DNA of 64,000 nucleotides from an uncultured Bryobacteraceae bacterium. GTDB taxonomy: Bacteria > Acidobacteriota > Terriglobia > Bryobacterales > Bryobacteraceae. Positions 63,276 to 64,000 of this stretch are shown here, piece after piece (positions within the stretch are counted from its first letter, which is position 1; every line of letters starts with the position of its first letter). A program made the position numbers and the translations under genes. The DNA is taken from the NCBI GenBank assembly GCA_937924525.1, contig CALDSU010000004.1:124001-188000 (forward strand), in the 5' to 3' direction. The notes under the pieces are model-generated. The model was not told the DNA's origin. It saw only the letters and a program-made list of their open reading frames with translations, and did no database searches.

Positions 63276-64000
63276 ATGATCCGCAACCGCCTGAAGGAGA
63301 AGCTGGACGCGGGAACCACGGCGCTCGGCGCCGCCATTTCGATCCCTTCCACCGAAACCGTGGAGCTGCTGGCGAGGATGAGCTTCGACTGGCTGTTCGT
63401 CGATACCGAGCATGCGCCGCTCAGCCCGGAGTTATTGGGACCGTTGCTTCAGGTGGGGCGCCTGGGCGAAGCGACGCCGGTGGTGCGCGTGGCGTGGAAC
63501 GACCCCGTCGCCATCAAGAAATGCCTGGACGTGGGCGCCCAGGGCATCATCGTGCCGTGGGTCAACAACCGGGCGCAGGCCGAAGCCGCCGTGCGCGCGG
63601 CACGCTACCCGCCGCAGGGGCTGCGCGGTTTCGGACCCCGCTGGCTGGTGCTCGCCGGCGAGGACCTGATGACCTACAACCGCGAGGCCAACGAACAGAT
63701 CCTGGTCATCGTACAGATCGAGAGCCTGGAGGCGGTCGAGAACCTCGAAGCCATCCTGTCGGCGCCAGGAGTCGACGGTTTCATGATCGGACCCGCGGAC
63801 CTCGCCAATTCGATGGGGTTCCCAGGCGAGTTCGGCAATCCCGCGGTGGAGGACATGATCGCGCAGATCGTCGAGCGCGGGCGCCAGGTGAATGCGCTGG
63901 CCGCTTACCCGCCGGCGCCGCCGGCGGTCTGTCAGCAGCGGATCGAGCAGGGCTTCCGCATGGTCTGCCTGGGCAGCGACCTGTCTATGCCGCGGACGGG
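63276..64000 (+). CDS. HpcH/HpaI-family aldolase (3' partial)
   Basis: 241 residues visible, open at the window end; the family is ~250-260 aa. LFVDTEHAPLS with the metal-loop His, GAQGIIVPWVNN, the GLRGFGPRW loop, VQIESLEAVENLE (metal Glu) and VDGFMIGPADLANSMG (metal Asp) mark a class II 2-keto-3-deoxy-aldarate/rhamnonate-type aldolase. It cleaves a 2-keto-3-deoxy acid to pyruvate (or tartronate-linked product) and an aldehyde, the expected last step after acid-sugar dehydration. TAGGAGA supports the ATG. Confidence 0.92.
   Translation, partial: MIRNRLKEKLDAGTTALGAAISIPSTETVELLARMSFDWLFVDTEHAPLSPELLGPLLQVGRLGEATPVVRVAWNDPVAIKKCLDVGAQGIIVPWVNNRAQAEAAVRAARYPPQGLRGFGPRWLVLAGEDLMTYNREANEQILVIVQIESLEAVENLEAILSAPGVDGFMIGPADLANSMGFPGEFGNPAVEDMIAQIVERGRQVNALAAYPPAPPAVCQQRIEQGFRMVCLGSDLSMPRT

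Overview
The window is high-GC and densely coded. It looks like chromosome of an Acidobacteriota member of the Solibacter/Bryobacterales type. The evidence is the gene set: an Oar-like TonB receptor with an N-terminal carboxypeptidase-regulatory domain, a protein ending in the Solibacter-type C-terminal domain (TIGR03437), a serine/threonine kinase fused to TPRs, a DUF1080 protein, a serine hydrolase fused to a NamZ/DUF1343 domain, and a secreted matrixin with IPT-like repeats. The assignment is inferred from gene content, not from a marker gene. I see no phage, CRISPR array, integrase or intact transposase.

Region by region. 1-3.5 kb holds a caa3-type cytochrome c oxidase operon (coxB-coxA-coxC-coxD, start of coxB cut off). 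3.7-6.6 kb has two methyltransferases, a tRNA-Ala and a secreted TonB-C-like protein. 6.6-8.7 kb is a zone of gene decay: a frameshifted NHL-repeat pseudogene, a thiol-redox pair (TlpA-like plus redoxin), a ~110-bp repeat and an internally deleted sulfatase. 8.8-14.2 kb encodes a Lon-like protease and a kinase-TPR protein. 14.2-20 kb covers cell wall and small metabolic genes (PBP-type transpeptidase, AT-hook-like protein, NamZ fusion, pterin dehydratase, DUF1080 protein). 20-25 kb has an Nramp-universal-stress fusion and a secreted metalloprotease pair. 25-46.5 kb is mixed: dehydroglucarate dehydratase, truA, a dihaem quinoprotein, large secreted proteins, a sugar acyltransferase, an aldose epimerase, YceH, an SDR, a fasciclin protein and an Fe-S photolyase.

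46.6-64 kb reads as one catabolic district. A coupled plus-strand series encodes a zinc deacylase, an enolase-superfamily enzyme, an MFS porter, a second enolase-superfamily enzyme and a second MFS porter. A minus-strand pair (third enolase-superfamily enzyme plus DUF3830) follows, divergent from a dimethylformamidase-beta-like protein. Next comes an operon of TonB receptor, SSS symporter and sialidase-like protein behind a promoter with a perfect 16-bp palindrome, then a GntR regulator and an HpcH/HpaI aldolase cut by the window end. Together these suggest uptake, deacylation or amide cleavage, acid-sugar dehydration and aldol cleavage of an acylated or amide-linked acid sugar. The substrate cannot be read from the sequence. 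This cluster is the best candidate for an undescribed system. The 5-dehydro-4-deoxyglucarate dehydratase at 25.3 kb could feed the same chemistry.
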